The position numbers were made by a program, and so were the translations under genes. A stretch of DNA of 64,000 bases from Perca fluviatilis (Eukaryota > Chordata > Actinopteri > Perciformes > Percidae). The notes beneath the pieces are model-generated. The model worked only from the letters and a program-made list of their open reading frames with translations. It searched no databases and was not told where the DNA came from. Positions 27,416 through 51,280 of this stretch are shown here, one piece after another; positions within the stretch are counted from its first letter, which is position 1; every line of letters begins with the position of its first letter. The stretch covers positions 16,463,937 through 16,527,936 of the forward strand of contig NC_053118.1 of NCBI RefSeq assembly GCF_010015445.1. Direction: 5' to 3'.

Positions 27416-28750
27416 CTTACATTACAGGTCTGAAAGTTGTTTTCTCAGGCCATACAACACTTGGCATATTGCCATCATAGTAAGCCACATGATCAATAGG
27501 TCAGAATGTACTGTATTCCCTGTAAATAGATTGTGAATTGTGGTGAATTGTGTAAAAGAAACTTAACTGTCCTTACAAAAGATATTTAATCTCAACCATG
27601 CAGGCTGTAGTTTAGTAGCTGATCTTGACCTCTGACCTCACCATTGAATATAAGAGGTGGACTAGTACAAGAGGGAAGAAAATTCCCTCATGGGAATCTA
27701 TTAAATGCCACATTAATTGTTTATTATATGGAAAGGCTAATTCATAGCTGGTGCCTCACTTTAAATGTCACCCTTGGACAAAAAGTGTTCATAGTTCTAG
27801 GTGGCACTGACAAAACATTAATTATGACTCTCAGCAAAAAACACACAATAATTAATAAATATCTATTCTCTCAGCCATGCATTAATTATGACTCAAAACA
27901 ATAACCTCTCAATAATGAATAAAAACCATGTCATGGTCTTGCAGGAAAGAACATTCAGTCCTTTCACAGATGAACTTTCTTAACACACTCTGCAACACAC
28001 ACATGATAGATCGTAACAAAGCAGGATATAACTATCATCCATTTCAAGTGACACATTCTCATCTGTGGCAATCACCTTTACACTATAGTTGTAGTAGCCT
28101 ACACACTGTCACCAACCCCTCCCCTTGAGCACGTTTTCCCTGTCTGTCTGGTTTGTTTTTGTGTTTTGAGTTACGTTCCTGAACGTACCCCGTTCCGGTT
28201 GCCGGGCAGCGAGTGCAAGGCGGGAATTCTAGGATCGCCTGAAACTGCTCTCACCTGTTCCTCATCAGCAATCTACACAACACACCTGGTCCTGATCATC
28301 ATCAAAACACTATTTAAGCTGTGACCTGACGGCCACTTCCTGCCAGATCGTTATCCATAACCTACTTGTATGTTGTGCTTGCGTGTCAGCCTAAATCGTT
28401 TGTTTATGCTTGTTTGCTTAAAGGTCCCATGGCATGAAAATATCACTTTATTTGGTTTTTTAACATTAATATGAGCATTAATATCCCCCAGCCTGCCTAT
28501 GGTCCCCCATTGGCTAGAAATGGCGATAGGTGTAAACCGAGCCCTGGCTATCCTGCTCTGCCTTTGAGAAAATGAAAGCTCAGATGGGCCGATCTGGAAT
28601 CCTATGAGGTCATAAGGAGCAAGGTTACCTCCCCTTTCTCTGCTTTGCCAGCCCAGAGAATTTGGCCCACCCCTAAGGAAAGCTCATTGTGGGACTGGCT
28701 CTAGTGGCTGTAATTCTGCACCAAGGCTGAATTTCAGGAAAGAGACTTAA

Positions 28751-30673
28751 AGGGGTGATAGAATGATTATATAGGGTATTTCACACTGTTCCTTATGGTC
28801 TCCTAATGGGGTATGTAACATTGGTTGGGCTGAAAATGGCCTGGTTGATATTTTATTGGCCCTTATTCATCCCTGTGTTTTGTCCCTATTTGTAACAAGA
28901 GCTTTTCTTCCAAATATGGTATGGTCATGAATATTTAGATGAGCTGCGCGCTGATTGGTTGAGCGACTTGCCATACGCACATATTAGAGACGCGCGCTGA
29001 TTGGTTGAGCGAATCCCCAATACACATACATTAGAGAAGCGACAGAATCTCATATTCCAGACACTGCAATGTTTCATTACCAAATTCACTTCTGAGACTT
29101 TTTTAAGCGAGAAATCAACTATATAAAGCTGAAATATGGGCCGTTTTACAAAATTTGATGGCTAATTGCAAATTTGGTAAGACGTGTCGGACTTTAGGAG
29201 CTCCACACAGTCTGACGAAAGCGGCAGCCTCCGCGGGCTCCATACCCAGGGCAAAGTCACCCTTTGTGGATACTGCACTACGGGGCTCCGCGGCCAGCTG
29301 CCGGCATAACTAGAATATATTTACGGTTTGAATTTCGTCCACCACTTTGATTTTAAGGCATTTTTATGAACGTGAGGCGTGTCTTTGTAGGACGAGCAGC
29401 TGCTTGCAATATGTCCCATTCATTACAATGGGGAAATACCGCAGCTAGCTAGCTACAATGTCGCCATAACTAAATTATATTTACAGTTTGAATTTTCGTC
29501 ACGCCACTTATATAACATCATTCCCCAATGTCTTATAAAGCTAACCGTTGTGTCCGATTTGATTTTAAGGCATTTTTATGAACGCGAGGCGTCTTTGTAG
29601 GACCAGCAGCTGCTTGCTATATGTCCCATTCATTACAATGGGGAAATACCGCAGCTAGCTAGCTACACTGTCGCCATAACTAAATTATATTTACAGTTTG
29701 AATTTCGTCACGCCACTTATATGACATCATTCCCCAATGTCTTATAAAGCTAACCGTTGTGTCCGATTTGATTTTAAGGCATTTTTATGAACGCAAGGCG
29801 TCTTTGTAGGACGAGCAGCTGCTTGCTATATGTCCCATTCATTACAATGGGGAAATATCGCAGCTTGCTCACTTTCGCATAACTAAAGTATATTTACAGT
29901 TTGAATTTCGTCAATATTACAGGTTCCTCAAGGTCTTACAAAGCTTAGCTAACACTTGTCCGATTTCGGATTTCAATTGAATGTATTTTTGTGAATGTCA
30001 GAGTTAGGAGGAGGCTAGCTAGCTCTCATTGATGGACTCCATCTCACCGCGGCTCTAACAATGAGACTCGCAGCCAAAGAGGCTTTATTTCCCCGATTGT
30101 TTATTTAAATAACTCAACACACATACCCATTATAACACTACCCCGGAACCTGCAGGCGCGTAAAAGATTGCAGGCGTAACAATTGCCGCTGACACTGCGG
30201 TCAGGGCGCGATGTAGTAGCAACGCACGCACCAACACCGGACACTAAACTCCGACACACAGTCGGAGAAAATTTGCAATTAGCCATCCTTTTCGTAAAGC
30301 GGCCCATATTTGAGCTTTATATGGTTGATTTCTCGCATAAAAAAGTTTCAGAAGTGAATTTTGTAATGGAATAGCAGAGATCTGCGTGACCTAGCTAGAT
30401 TCAGAAGACTACCTGATCTCAGGTCAGTTGTGTAGCCTATGTAAATATTGGGGCGTGACTGTTCTCTTAAGGTTCCGGATTTTGAGACGCTTGCGTAAGC
30501 AACTCAGCTTTGTTGGGATTCGCCCGTTTTCAGCGGCAGTTTCAAAATATGAGATTTTCATAGTAAAGGGGTGTCAGTGGGACTTTGAGCTTCTATGTAT
30601 GTCCTATTTACCCACCGAACTGTCGTTATTCAACTATGACAGGGTAAAATCGGTTTTGCATTCTATCACCCCT
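28751..30673. mobile_element. Inner piggyBac-like TTAA element
   Basis: The ends AGGGGTGATAGAATG and CATTCTATCACCCCT are mirror images flanked by TTAA at 28747-28750 and 30674-30677. Inverted symmetry continues inside: GGCTAATTGCAAATTT near 29159 is mirrored near 30270, and GAGAAATCAACTATATAAAG near 29110 by a similar stretch near 30320-30340. The centre carries a tandem repeat with a period of about 210 bp. No transposase is seen. Confidence 0.85.
29290..29900. repeat. Tandem repeat, period about 210 bp, three copies
   Basis: The marker TCATTACAATGGGGAAAT recurs at about 29420, 29630 and 29839, and each unit also holds GCAGCTGCTTGC and GATTTTAAGGCATTTTTATG. The third copy is slightly diverged. 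Confidence 0.9.
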
Positions 30674-30965
30674 TTAAGATACAGTATTAGGTGACCACTA
30701 AGGTCTAAATAAAAGCATCCAAAGAGCACCATGTCATGGGACCTTTAACTGTTTCTCTGTCTTCAGTACCTTCACCCCTGCCTGTCAACCAGAACCATCA
30801 ACCACGTCGTTCCCTCAAGACCCCTGTCCACCAGTACTCACCTCCCAACACGTTCGTCACCACCAGCAGCATTCCATCACCCGTAGCCTACTCACCTGTC
30901 TACACGTCTGGCATGACCTTTTCAGTTATATTTTTGTCATCAATAAATACTCACCTTTTATAGGG

Positions 30966-31985
30966 GGGGCTGGGAAAAAAGGCTTAATCTGTGATGTGTA
31001 ATGTTGCTATGTGCCTTTCTTAATAAAAAATGGATAAAAAAAAGGCCTACTCACCTTTTTTCACCACAATTAATGTGAGCAGGACAAGCTTGTCCTGGTA
31101 TGCGTTTGGGTTCAGAACCTGAGGTCTGACACACACGTTAGGCTACCACGTACCAAAATGGGATTCCGTCTTTGAATAACCTATTCAGACACAGTCAATT
31201 CATATTTTCTTTTGGTTAATGAGTAATGTTTTGTCACCATGAGTCACTAACAAAACACTCATTTTAAATAGGGCGGGGGAAATAGCGACTGATACCACTT
31301 TGTGAACTGTTGCACAAAGTTGGAAAGAGCCTGGATAACACAGCGGAAGTAAGATAAAATGGCTTTCATACGTTTTTATTTTAATATTCCATTAAATGTA
31401 ATAGACGCAGACGTTTCTCTTTAAAAAGGAATCTTTACTCACGATGCAGTCGATTAATTGTTTAGATAAAAGCGTATGATACAATGCCACGTTTGAAATT
31501 GAGGGATATATGTATGGGTAGGTGATCAACACAACATTTGTGTGAGAATTGTAATTAAAACACCGCCTTTTATAGTGGAATATCTATGAGTACATTGTGG
31601 ACGAAAACAAGTCCGTAGAATAGATTTTTCCTTGCATATATCATATATCGTATTTGCTTTCTGTTTGCAGTAGCCTACAATGCTACGACCCCTAATTTTG
31701 CACGTTCACAACCCGGCTTTTATTTTGGAAGCAATGACCGGAAAAGCTATTCATTTTCTTTCTGTCACTGTTTGACTTGACTGGTACTGTCCTAGAAGGA
31801 TGAGGGGAGTATGCCTGGTCTGTCATATTGTGTAGCCTACTAGCTCGACTTATCACGGGGACTTTTGCCAAACAATGAATTTCTGTCAGAGAAAATAGTA
31901 AGTAGTTAAGATAAATAAAAATAAAAAAAAACAAGGAAAAAGACAACCGGGAACATTGAGGCGTCGCGACAGAAAATTACGCAGG
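30966..31985. other. Upstream region of MBOAT1
   Basis: No gene seen. It should contain the MBOAT1 promoter and 5' UTR. I could not assign the transcription start; the region is AT-rich, without a clear TATA box in a convincing position. Confidence 0.4.
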
Positions 31986-42179
<10,194 letters not shown>

Positions 42180-42847
42180 AAATCCCCACTTCACGTTCTT
42201 TTACCAGGCTCTCATTCAAGGGTGAATATCGCTTAAGGGCATTCAGCCAACTTAAAATGGGAAAACATTATTTAATTTTGGGACTATACAGAGTTAGGAA
42301 AAAACTATGATGGTACATAATGATGCAGGACTTGAACCTATGACACTGGATGCACATGGGGAGAGATACCATATAGTAAGGTTAACAAGATCAGAAACTG
42401 AATCTGATTCTAAGAGAACACATTAAACACAAGCAAAGCAGGCAGACTGAAAATAAAAACACTAGCTAAGGGAACGTCTCTGGTACCACCACCACCCCCA
42501 GGACGCTGGCCTCCTTCCACTTTTCCCTCCACCTGCCCCCCCCCCCTCCATGCCCATCTCTTCATCATCTTACAGCCTGCCTGTTCAAACAACAATGAAA
42601 CAGTGTGAAGAGAGAAAGGAGGCTGACTTTCTTTCCTGTCCTATCTCCGAGTCCAGCACAGTGGGAGAGCAGCTCATAAACGGTGCACAAATACCAGGAC
42701 ACACACAAACTCATGCATTACCAGACAGACACTAGGACACAAGTATGCACAATCTCTCTCAGACACGCTCCTACTTGGTCACACTCTGATGGCACACAAA
42801 GGCTGCGCTTGTGTGGCCCCAGGCAGCAAGAGCATACCAAGAGGCCT

Positions 42848-42892
<45 letters not shown>

Positions 42893-44810
42893 TTGTGTGT
42901 GTGGTCATTGTGAAAAACTGCAGACTGTGTTGGTATGGGTGGACCGACATGGCAATGGAATACAAATTATACAATGCAGCTCTCAAACTGTCCAGTAAAA
43001 CTATTAAAAAAGTATTTTAAGGCAGGATGGCAGCTCTTCCAGGTGAGGAGACTATCCTGTAGGACACCAGAATGGTTAATATGACCAAGAATAGGAATTT
43101 ATAAATCAAATATATTTCTTCTCAGTAGGAGCATGTTGCTGTTTATTTTTGTTCTGTGGTTCTTTCTGAGAAAGAACATGTTTGGAAACTGTAGATTTAC
43201 TAGAGCTTATCAGCAGCTGCAGGTTGATTTAACAGAGACATCTGCTGGTTGTTTGTACTGTCTGAACTGCTGAATGAAGCAATGAAGGTAAGCTCATTTG
43301 CACTGACTGAAACTACCGCGCTGCAGCATATCCCAATGCAACTTCATACCAACTATAAGCAGAAAGCACATTTTTCCTCTGATATTACAATTGTTCACCA
43401 CAATTGTTCAATTTCTCCTCTTCACTATTTTTATCTTTGCACAATCGGAAGTTATTTAATCAGAGGTTGATGCTTATGATTAGAGATGAGCTAAGCACGG
43501 TGAAAACAAAAATATACATTCACGTTTTTAAATGATTCATTATTCTGTTATTTTTTGTTATCAAGAAGTTATCACTCCTAAGAGTGGCACAGTGGCTTGG
43601 TTATTAATGGTGCTACCTGCCGCAAGCTAGCATGTTAGCTTTTAACTACATACTGTATATGGGTTGGTTATAATAAGGTGTGCTAACAATGCTAACGCTG
43701 CAATGTGAGAATATTGTTTTGGTTGTGTAACAGTACCTGGTGAAGAATAATGACATTGCAATTGTCAGGCTATGCATTTTATGGGTTGCCTAATGAAAAT
43801 GCAATTTCTTTCCACGGGTATAGCATGCAAACAGCATATTTGTCTGTTGAATCATGTTGGAGACACAATCTTTATGCATTGTATTACCTGCTTTAGATTT
43901 TAATACCAACCTTTTTGACTTTGCCTGTTTGGGCTCAGTTTGGACTCAACCCTCTTCATTTGTAAAGCCTCAGCGTACAGCATGTTTATACAAGAAAAAG
44001 AAGAAAAAACATCAAACATTTATATGTCAAAGATTACATCTGTGTCATATAAAAATCACACTTCTTTGCTGTGACAAGGACCTTGTTCACAGATAGTGAA
44101 GTGTTGACACGAGGGGGCGGGGAGGGGGGGGGGCGCATTCATCAAAATAACATTTGATTATTAAATAAATACAGCAGGGGAATTATTTAAGATTTTGTTG
44201 ATTATTTTAATGTTTACCTGCACATTAGTACCTCTCTTGGAGTTAATGAAGCATCAGTAATGCCTGCTGTGGGGACCTGTAGAAAGAGGCAAGAGGCCTG
44301 AAGTTATAAACCTAAATGCTGATGGTAATGCCCCATCCCCATGACAGCCACTGTCAAAAACCTACTGCAACTAAGCTCAAGAGGTTTCTGTGTGCTGGAA
44401 AGTGTTTCCAAGTATGGTTTGCTCTAACATAAACTTGTTTGTTCTTTTTATGAAGCAAAGCCTTTATTAATTGATGTGGAACTAGCTGTAGCCTTTAAAT
44501 GTGTTGTTATCAATAATATGTTCACTGAACTGTATAGTTTGCCAGTCTGCATGTTGGCAATGTGTTCTTAGTGCAGGAAAATGAGCGATGAGTGGCACAT
44601 ACACATTGTGACTGTGTTAAAATGAGCAGCTATTTGAATGATGTAATACTGATTATACAGATATTTTTTTTTATGTGTTTTTGCAAATGTATGCGTGATC
44701 ACTGACTGAGAGTGTGTGCTGTTCCACTGTAGTATTGTTTGTATGGAGGAAAGAGTGAGTGGCATAAAAAGGTTCGAGTAACAAATAAAGCTTCAGTAAA
44801 AGAAATGTGT
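42180..44810 (+). other. MBOAT1: MBOAT1 3' UTR
   Basis: Follows the MBOAT1 stop. An AATAAA at 44784-44789 with a GT-rich stretch just downstream (GTGTTTGAATTGTCTG) is a good poly(A) site, giving a 3' UTR of about 2.6 kb. It holds a (GT)n tract at 42848-42889 and a G-rich run near 44115. No other gene was seen. Confidence 0.6.
42848..42889. repeat. (GT)n microsatellite
   Basis: About 20 units in the presumed MBOAT1 3' UTR. Confidence 0.95.
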
Positions 44811-47800
44811 TTGAATTGTCTGATACAAAAACATTTAAGTTATATAAGTATATAATTAATGATAATGAGGAATTATAAACCATTACAAAGACAAACATGT
44901 CATTTTTTTCTATTCTGTCTTAGAAACAAGTAAAACCTATATTTAATAATTCCAGGTGCCAGAGAGTCCTACTTGTTTTCTATCTATTAGTGATTCTCCC
45001 TCTGCGACGCCTGTCTCATGCTGTTTATTCTCAGATACTACTCTCAAAGTGGCTGCCTCTCTGTCCCTTGTGTCAGCTGTCCGTTCCCCTCTGACACAGA
45101 TATGCCTGTGTGTGCGCCTGCTGTGTTTTGATACAACCTGACCGCCAGAGAACTAATGACAACCAGTGGAAGAAGAAAATGTGATAAAGACGACAACTAG
45201 CAGCAACAAAATATACTTAAATCCCTGCAACCCTAGAGTATGTTCCACTTTAGATCTTTACGGAGGACACAGTCATCCAAAACGGTCCGTTTTTGTTTTT
45301 TTTACTCAGTATGAGACTGATTGCCAACTGATTGAACAATGTGGAGAAATACAGGTGGTTATATGGCCCTAAGAATAGTTCAACACAACCAATTCAGTAA
45401 CAGGTGGGCTTGTGGAGGGACTAAGTAAGGTAGATCAAATACATATTTGACTTTTTTTTTAAACTAATGTGTGTATAGAGAAATCAAACTTGAAAACCTT
45501 GCATCATTGTGACATTCTGTCAATAAATAAAATGCACTTCTTTCTCTGTACACACAGCTTCACAGTGAGTCTACTGCCTTCTGGAGCTAGAGCAGGGAAA
45601 TGCAGTTAATCTTGTTTGGCCAAAAAGCAAAAGCTCATTTTATTTCTACTCTTTATCAAATAAACAATATCACTTTCCCTGCTTGATGCAATAATGAAAT
45701 ACATTTTCATTTGTTCATTTTTTGCAACTATAATGACCAATCTTGTGCTTGTTTTTGCTACTTGAAAAATGCTGCCTACATTCAGTTTGCATTTACCTGT
45801 ACTACTCATCATCTATGCAAAAGGTGTTTCTATATCGCTGTAGTAAAGTCTATATATAGAGACAAATGTGGTGATAACACATGCACATGAGCATATTACC
45901 AAAATGCATGATCAAAAAAAGTCCACCCCAGGCCAGATGTTGGCAGCCAGGTGATTTTGGTTTAATTAAAGCCGATAAAAGAAAACAGAAACAGACCCCT
46001 ATTCTCTACTCCATTTTTTCTCTATATTATATTCCTCCTAAGTAATCATTTTCATTTCTCACTTCTTACATATGTACAGAACACATCCTGAATGTATACT
46101 TTAAAATACAAAAAATGTAAAATTCATTAACATAGTACTAACAGAAATCAATGATGATTGTTTAGCACCGTGAACTATGTCACAAAATAAAGTCATGCAT
46201 ACTGCCACACTAGAGATGAAAGTGCTGCAAAGAGACAAGAACACAGAAATCAGGTTTTAAACCCATGTCATGCAGATTTGATCCCACTGCTTTCAACTTG
46301 ATTTACCCTCATTGCTTAAGGGAGAGAAATTAGTGTACGTGCATGTCTGTGCAGCGGAGAATAGATGTGTTAAAGTTGTGTACATTTATAATTTGTAAGA
46401 CTTTTATGTTTTAACTTGAGTTTGATTACCTAAAAACCTGTGCCACTTTTAGGCTATAGCACCAGTCAAAGCCCAGTGGGTAAACTAAAATCCCATGATT
46501 AAACCCAAGGCCTTATTTCTTACTTCCTGCAAAGTTGATTTGAGTTTTGATGCAACAGCAGCCTTTCATTGAAAACGAGTACACTAGAGAAATCACCAAA
46601 GTCGGGAGGCTTCGTCCTCAGGGGACCATGAATGTCTGTACAAAATGTCATGGCAATCTTCTAATAGTTGTTGAAATATTTAATTCAAAGTGGTGGATCC
46701 ACTGGCCGACAAGATTTTAACATGCAACTCCAGAATTGATAGTTTTATGGTAGTTTAAAGAAGACGTTCTTTTGGATGATAGAAAATACACAACAGACTG
46801 TGTCAAATAAGATGGGCCATATGGTGTCCAAATACTGGACCATGTTCTAAATAAACTACAGGACAGCAATATATACTGTAGACTGAAATGTCTCTGGCTA
46901 ATGACTCCTGCCTGTCCATATAAAGCTTCCAAATCTTCTGAAACCAAAGCATTATCCATTCAAACACTGAAAGCAAAAAGAATTTCAAAATAAGTAATGA
47001 GCCAGTTTACAGCATACAACTATATTAGCAGATATAAATTAAGGTCCTTAAGTTTGCACTCACAACCTACAACATACTGTAATTCACACACCAAACAGGC
47101 AACCCATGAAGAACAATTCAATGTGTTTTTAAGTCATCTTTGATTTAACATAATAAAATTACACCGATTCAAGATAATGTATCAACTCTGAGATTTTGTT
47201 AACTTTTACTTTCCTCCCAATGACACAAATAGGTTTAGTGATGCAGTGCAAAGTGAATTAAGGAAAATTGCCCCCAAATTACAATATTTTGACACAGATT
47301 ATATTTTCTTACCATGACTATGCACAAAAGACAGACTTAAAGCACTGAGACAGGTAATTCCAATAAATATTTCAAAGTAATGATCTAACGAACGGATGAC
47401 AATTCCTACTTTTACTTAAAACTATTATTATGATCACATTTTGCCAGTCAAGCAGTTTTCTCATCACATTCTGCTTCCTGTAGGAGCCACACACTGTCCA
47501 AATCTCCACACTGCATTTGCCAGTTCACATCCCAGTAGAGGGCTCTGTTACCTCTGCAAGGCTACACAAAAGAAAACAATCCTATTTTAAACTAGGTTTA
47601 TCATTATCTGTCTAAAAAGGAAAACACAGGAGATTCCTTGTAGGATTCCTTATATGCCATAAAATATATATTTATATCACAGCAGTCAAAAATCTGATCT
47701 TTTGCTTTTGAATGTTAAAACTGGATTCATCACCTCCAGTGATTTGTATCCTTTAGTAATGCATACTTTTAGAACATTCTCAAGTTTTAGGATTCTTACA

Positions 47801-50047
47801 CAATAAACATGTACAATAGGTTGTTTTATTAGCAGTGCATGCAAGATGGAAATCGAGCAATCAGATCAAAAATCCTAACTACATAAATATGTTCAATTCT
47901 TTTCTTCATTGTTATCACTGTTTAGGATCACTGTTACCCACATAATAAATAACCAGAACAATCGTATACAGGGTGAAAGTCTTCAGAGTATGTTTCCTAA
48001 GTTTAGTTATGGACTGTAACATAGAGCAATCGGCTGCAAAGTCCTTCCTGTTAAAGAATTCTGCTGGAAATATACTAACAAAAGGTGTGCTGACAAATAT
48101 CTATTCTTAACCTTGTCCTTTGAGATAAAGATAATATACAGTGTGAACATACATAAATACAAGTCTGAATATTATAACAAAAATAAATACATTTTCTGCT
48201 ATCCATTCAGTGACACGTGGCTGCTTCCTTTCATTTTAACTTCCAAAACAGATTCAACGCCGTAAACAACAGGCTTCATTTCTGCTGCTGAGATGAGCAA
48301 CCTGTGTCGAGCAACCACGACTCTTAGGAATTAGGATATCAGTGACTGCTAAATTAAGACTTGGATGGACTGTAGTGTCTTATCATCCCAAATACAGTAG
48401 ATCCTTTCTGCTTTCATGTTTCATGGCTGGCTGATGCTGCAGATTACTTGGCTTGCATATCAAATTAAGTACAATGATTTAGAAAAATAACTATAGTGAG
48501 TAAGGGATCAATTATAGCCAGAGAAACTCAACTAGCCATTGATGGGCTGGAACACTAAACAGGAAAAGCTTTAAAAGATGTAGAACCGCAAGTGTGTGGC
48601 AGCATCGAGGTAAAAACTGAACTCAACTGAAAGAAACTAGCAACTTCCTCTTCTTTCAAGAATTTCTCAAGCCAGCAGAGGGCAGTAGAGAAGAGACAAT
48701 ATAATATAATTGTAGGTATAGAGTTTAGTTGTGCGTTAGTATTAGAAAGCAGTACGAACTTTCCACAGAATGGGAACAGGGTATCAATCATCTAATTTTC
48801 TGTCCAATTGAAAATATCCACTGGGCTTACCATGCATGGGAGAGGTGTATGATAAATCAAATGGTATTGGAACCAAAGGGACGGAGCAAATGGGACAGAG
48901 GTCTCAGGTGGTTCAGTGTTGGCATTTCTTATCTTTCTGACGCAGCTCCTCGGTCTCTTCCTCCCTCTGCCTCTCTGTGTTCATCTCCTTCCTGCTTAGA
49001 GGAAAGTAACAAACTGCTCTTTGAAAGATTTTGTTGAACTGCACCTACCTATTCCAGTAAACATGGGAGACACTTGGGGCACGTTACTGCTTTGGGTGAT
49101 CATCACACATCATATAATATAAAGTCACACAAACAAAAAAATAAATAATCTAAAGAAGTAAAGGCGCAGCTAGCAGGTGTAACATTTAACCGCCTGATTC
49201 TCACTAAAGCAGCTGACTGGTTGTCGTTGAGTGTGAATGAGGCGGGACTTTTTAAGACTGTGACATCATCAAAAGGCAGACATGCTTGTAAAACTTAAGA
49301 ATAATGTAGTTGACGTGGAAGGGTGCATGCAAAAGTGACCCTTTCCTAGGCTCATCACTCTCAAAAACTGATTAGGACTTAGCTTAACACTGCTGAATCG
49401 AGCCATTGGCATGCCTCTTTGTTCAGTCTTCCCTCTATTAGTTATCACAATTTCTGCCAATATACAAGAAACCTTCAACATCAAAATGCCATGTATGGTA
49501 ATTTTTTTCTGAATAAGCTCTGTGTTCTTTTTTTCCTTTGCATTGGTAACAGAGTTAGTTGTGATATTTTAGGGAGCCCTCAAACTGTCAACTACCTTTA
49601 TCTAGCTTCTACTCATGTAGAGTCAGAGGTTTATATATTCAACAGACTCCGAGCAGAGGAAAGAAAGAGGCCACTGCAGTGTGTTTTAGATGGAAAGTTT
49701 TAGATAAATGAGTTTCAGCCTGTGTCGGTCAGTCAAGACAAGGTGAGGTTACGGCGCAATAGTTGGAGTAGCAGCGGTCAAATGAATCAACCATTTCTTG
49801 TCTCTTCAAGAGATGATCAGGTCCCTGTGCTTAAGTTTAAAGTCTACAATCAAATATCTAAAATCCTCTTCAGAATACCTTTGATAGTTTGACTGGGCCT
49901 TGCAAAGTAAAGTACCCGGTGATTAGACTGTAACAGGTTCAATGACATTTCCATACACTCCAGTCCACCAGACAACGGCAATCAGTCCCAGTTTAAAGTA
50001 TTCTAATGGATTCCAAAAAAGTATTTGTCTCTGGCGGGATGTCATTT
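44811..50047 (-). other. Convergent intergenic region / possible 3' UTR of the TMEM65 gene
   Basis: No exon was recognised. Several minus-strand AATAAA signals occur (for example at 45639-45644), so part of this interval may be the 3' UTR of the TMEM65-family gene, but no single end can be chosen. No clear transposon end was seen. Confidence 0.4.
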
Positions 50048-51127
50048 TCAGTTTTTGCTGTTCTCTGTTGGAGCAGGTGGTGGTTGTGTTTTCTCCTTCG
50101 CCTCCATCTGGCCTTCTTTCTTCTTCTTCTTCTCATCATCGTCCTTGAAGAAAAAAAGAGGAAACATGCCGAGGATACAGCCGATGGCAACACCAATGGC
50201 TTTGCCCTGCACAGAGGAATATGGAAGTAAGAAAATATTACTGACCAAATTAATTTAAATAATCCACACAAAAAAAGTTCAGTTCAAAAGTTTTACAGCT
50301 CTGTCATTTCCAGTAAATAAAAGTGTTAATGAAGCGGTCCTTTTTTATTTTACTTTTGGTTTGTTTGACTAATTATCCAGACCAGTTGGGTCTAAATTCA
50401 CCAATATACAAAAAAGCTTTATCATTTAATTGCACAATTGTATTCACAGAGCAACTGGCCTGCAGACTGTAAGATTGAATAGCCAAAAACTGCATGGAAA
50501 GATTGACATTGATTTCCCATTACAATTTGATATGTATTCTACTGTATATACACACATAGCTATTCCCCAACATGTCAGGGCAATTGCCATGATCTTTCAC
50601 AACCAGGAAAGAGCCTTTTAGTGCTAGATTAATCACTCAACCTTATTACAGCTAATTACATTTCACTCTTCAGCAGTCACAGCATATTAACAATCATTCA
50701 GGTCTAATTTTCTCGCACAATGAAAGAGTGTGACCCAAAAGGGCACAACCCAGAGGCTTGTGTTTCTGTTGTCACTATACAAAACTCCTGAACTGGTTTG
50801 ATGTTTACGATGCATTAAACAACGAACGGAATTTAATATCCACTCCGACTGTGGACTGACATGTTGATTGTTTATTAGTCTGATGGCTTTTGTCTTTCAC
50901 ACACGCTAAAAGGTGGGACAAGCATTTAAGTCCCTGTTACTCTAAAAGAGTGACAGAGACGGTTAGAGAGCAGAGTCGGGGACAAGGCTTGTGGGTTTTA
51001 GTGAGGTATGATGATACCAACCGCATGGGAGCTGACTCTGGTCTGCCACATGTCAGCCTGTTTTGGGCTTAAGTCAGGAATCTGCATTCCCAGCCGATAC
51101 GCCAAGGCCTCCACATAACCTGCCAGC
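50048..51127 (-). CDS. TMEM65: TMEM65-family gene, last two coding exons
   Basis: TMEM65 is a mitochondrial inner-membrane protein linked to mitochondrial Na+/Ca2+ exchange and to connexin-43 organisation in heart. Exon 51022-51127 encodes LAGYVEALAYRLGMQIPDLS then PKQADMWQTRVSSHA. Exon 50048-50206 encodes GKAIGVAIGCILGMFPLFFF, a transmembrane segment, then a charged tail with DDDEKKKKK and a Pro-rich end, TENSKN stop. Borders are TTTAG/G, GCG/GTTGG and GTGCAG/GGC; the exons join in phase 0. The tail is longer and more lysine-rich than in the mammalian protein I remember. Preceding exons, encoding the earlier membrane segments, were not found up to 64000, so the upstream intron is longer than 12 kb or the gene continues beyond the window. 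A TMEM65 paralogue is possible. Confidence 0.88.
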
Positions 51128-51280
51128 CTAAAGAGAGGAAGAGACAGACAGAAGAAGAAACTGAATGAATGTGAGTTACCACTGATTTGGTGATTTGAAG
51201 ATCAATAGACGTAAAAACCAGGCCGGTTTTGTGGCTCAGACTAGTTAGCAGCACATGTTACTGAAACAACAGTGTTTGTA

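Larger units (their letters stand above)
28422..30744. mobile_element. Outer piggyBac-like TTAA element
   Basis: The left end AGGTCCCATGGCATG follows TTAA at 28418-28421. The right end CATGTCATGGGACCT precedes TTAA at 30745-30748. The TTAA target duplication is the mark of piggyBac. Outside the nested insertion only about 390 bp belong to this element, with no transposase, so it is a MITE. Confidence 0.85.
28095..30965 (+). mobile_element. LTR-like sequence split by nested insertions
   Basis: The two flanks (28095-28421 and 30749-30965) read as one sequence once the TTAA element between them is removed. It contains TTTAAGCTGTGACCTGACGG, TCCTGCCAGATCGTTATCC and ends near CATCAATAAATACTCACC, a poly(A) signal close to the 3' end, which resembles teleost LTR-type repeats. 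No open frame for retroviral-type proteins is present, so it would be a solo remnant. The class is uncertain. Confidence 0.35.
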
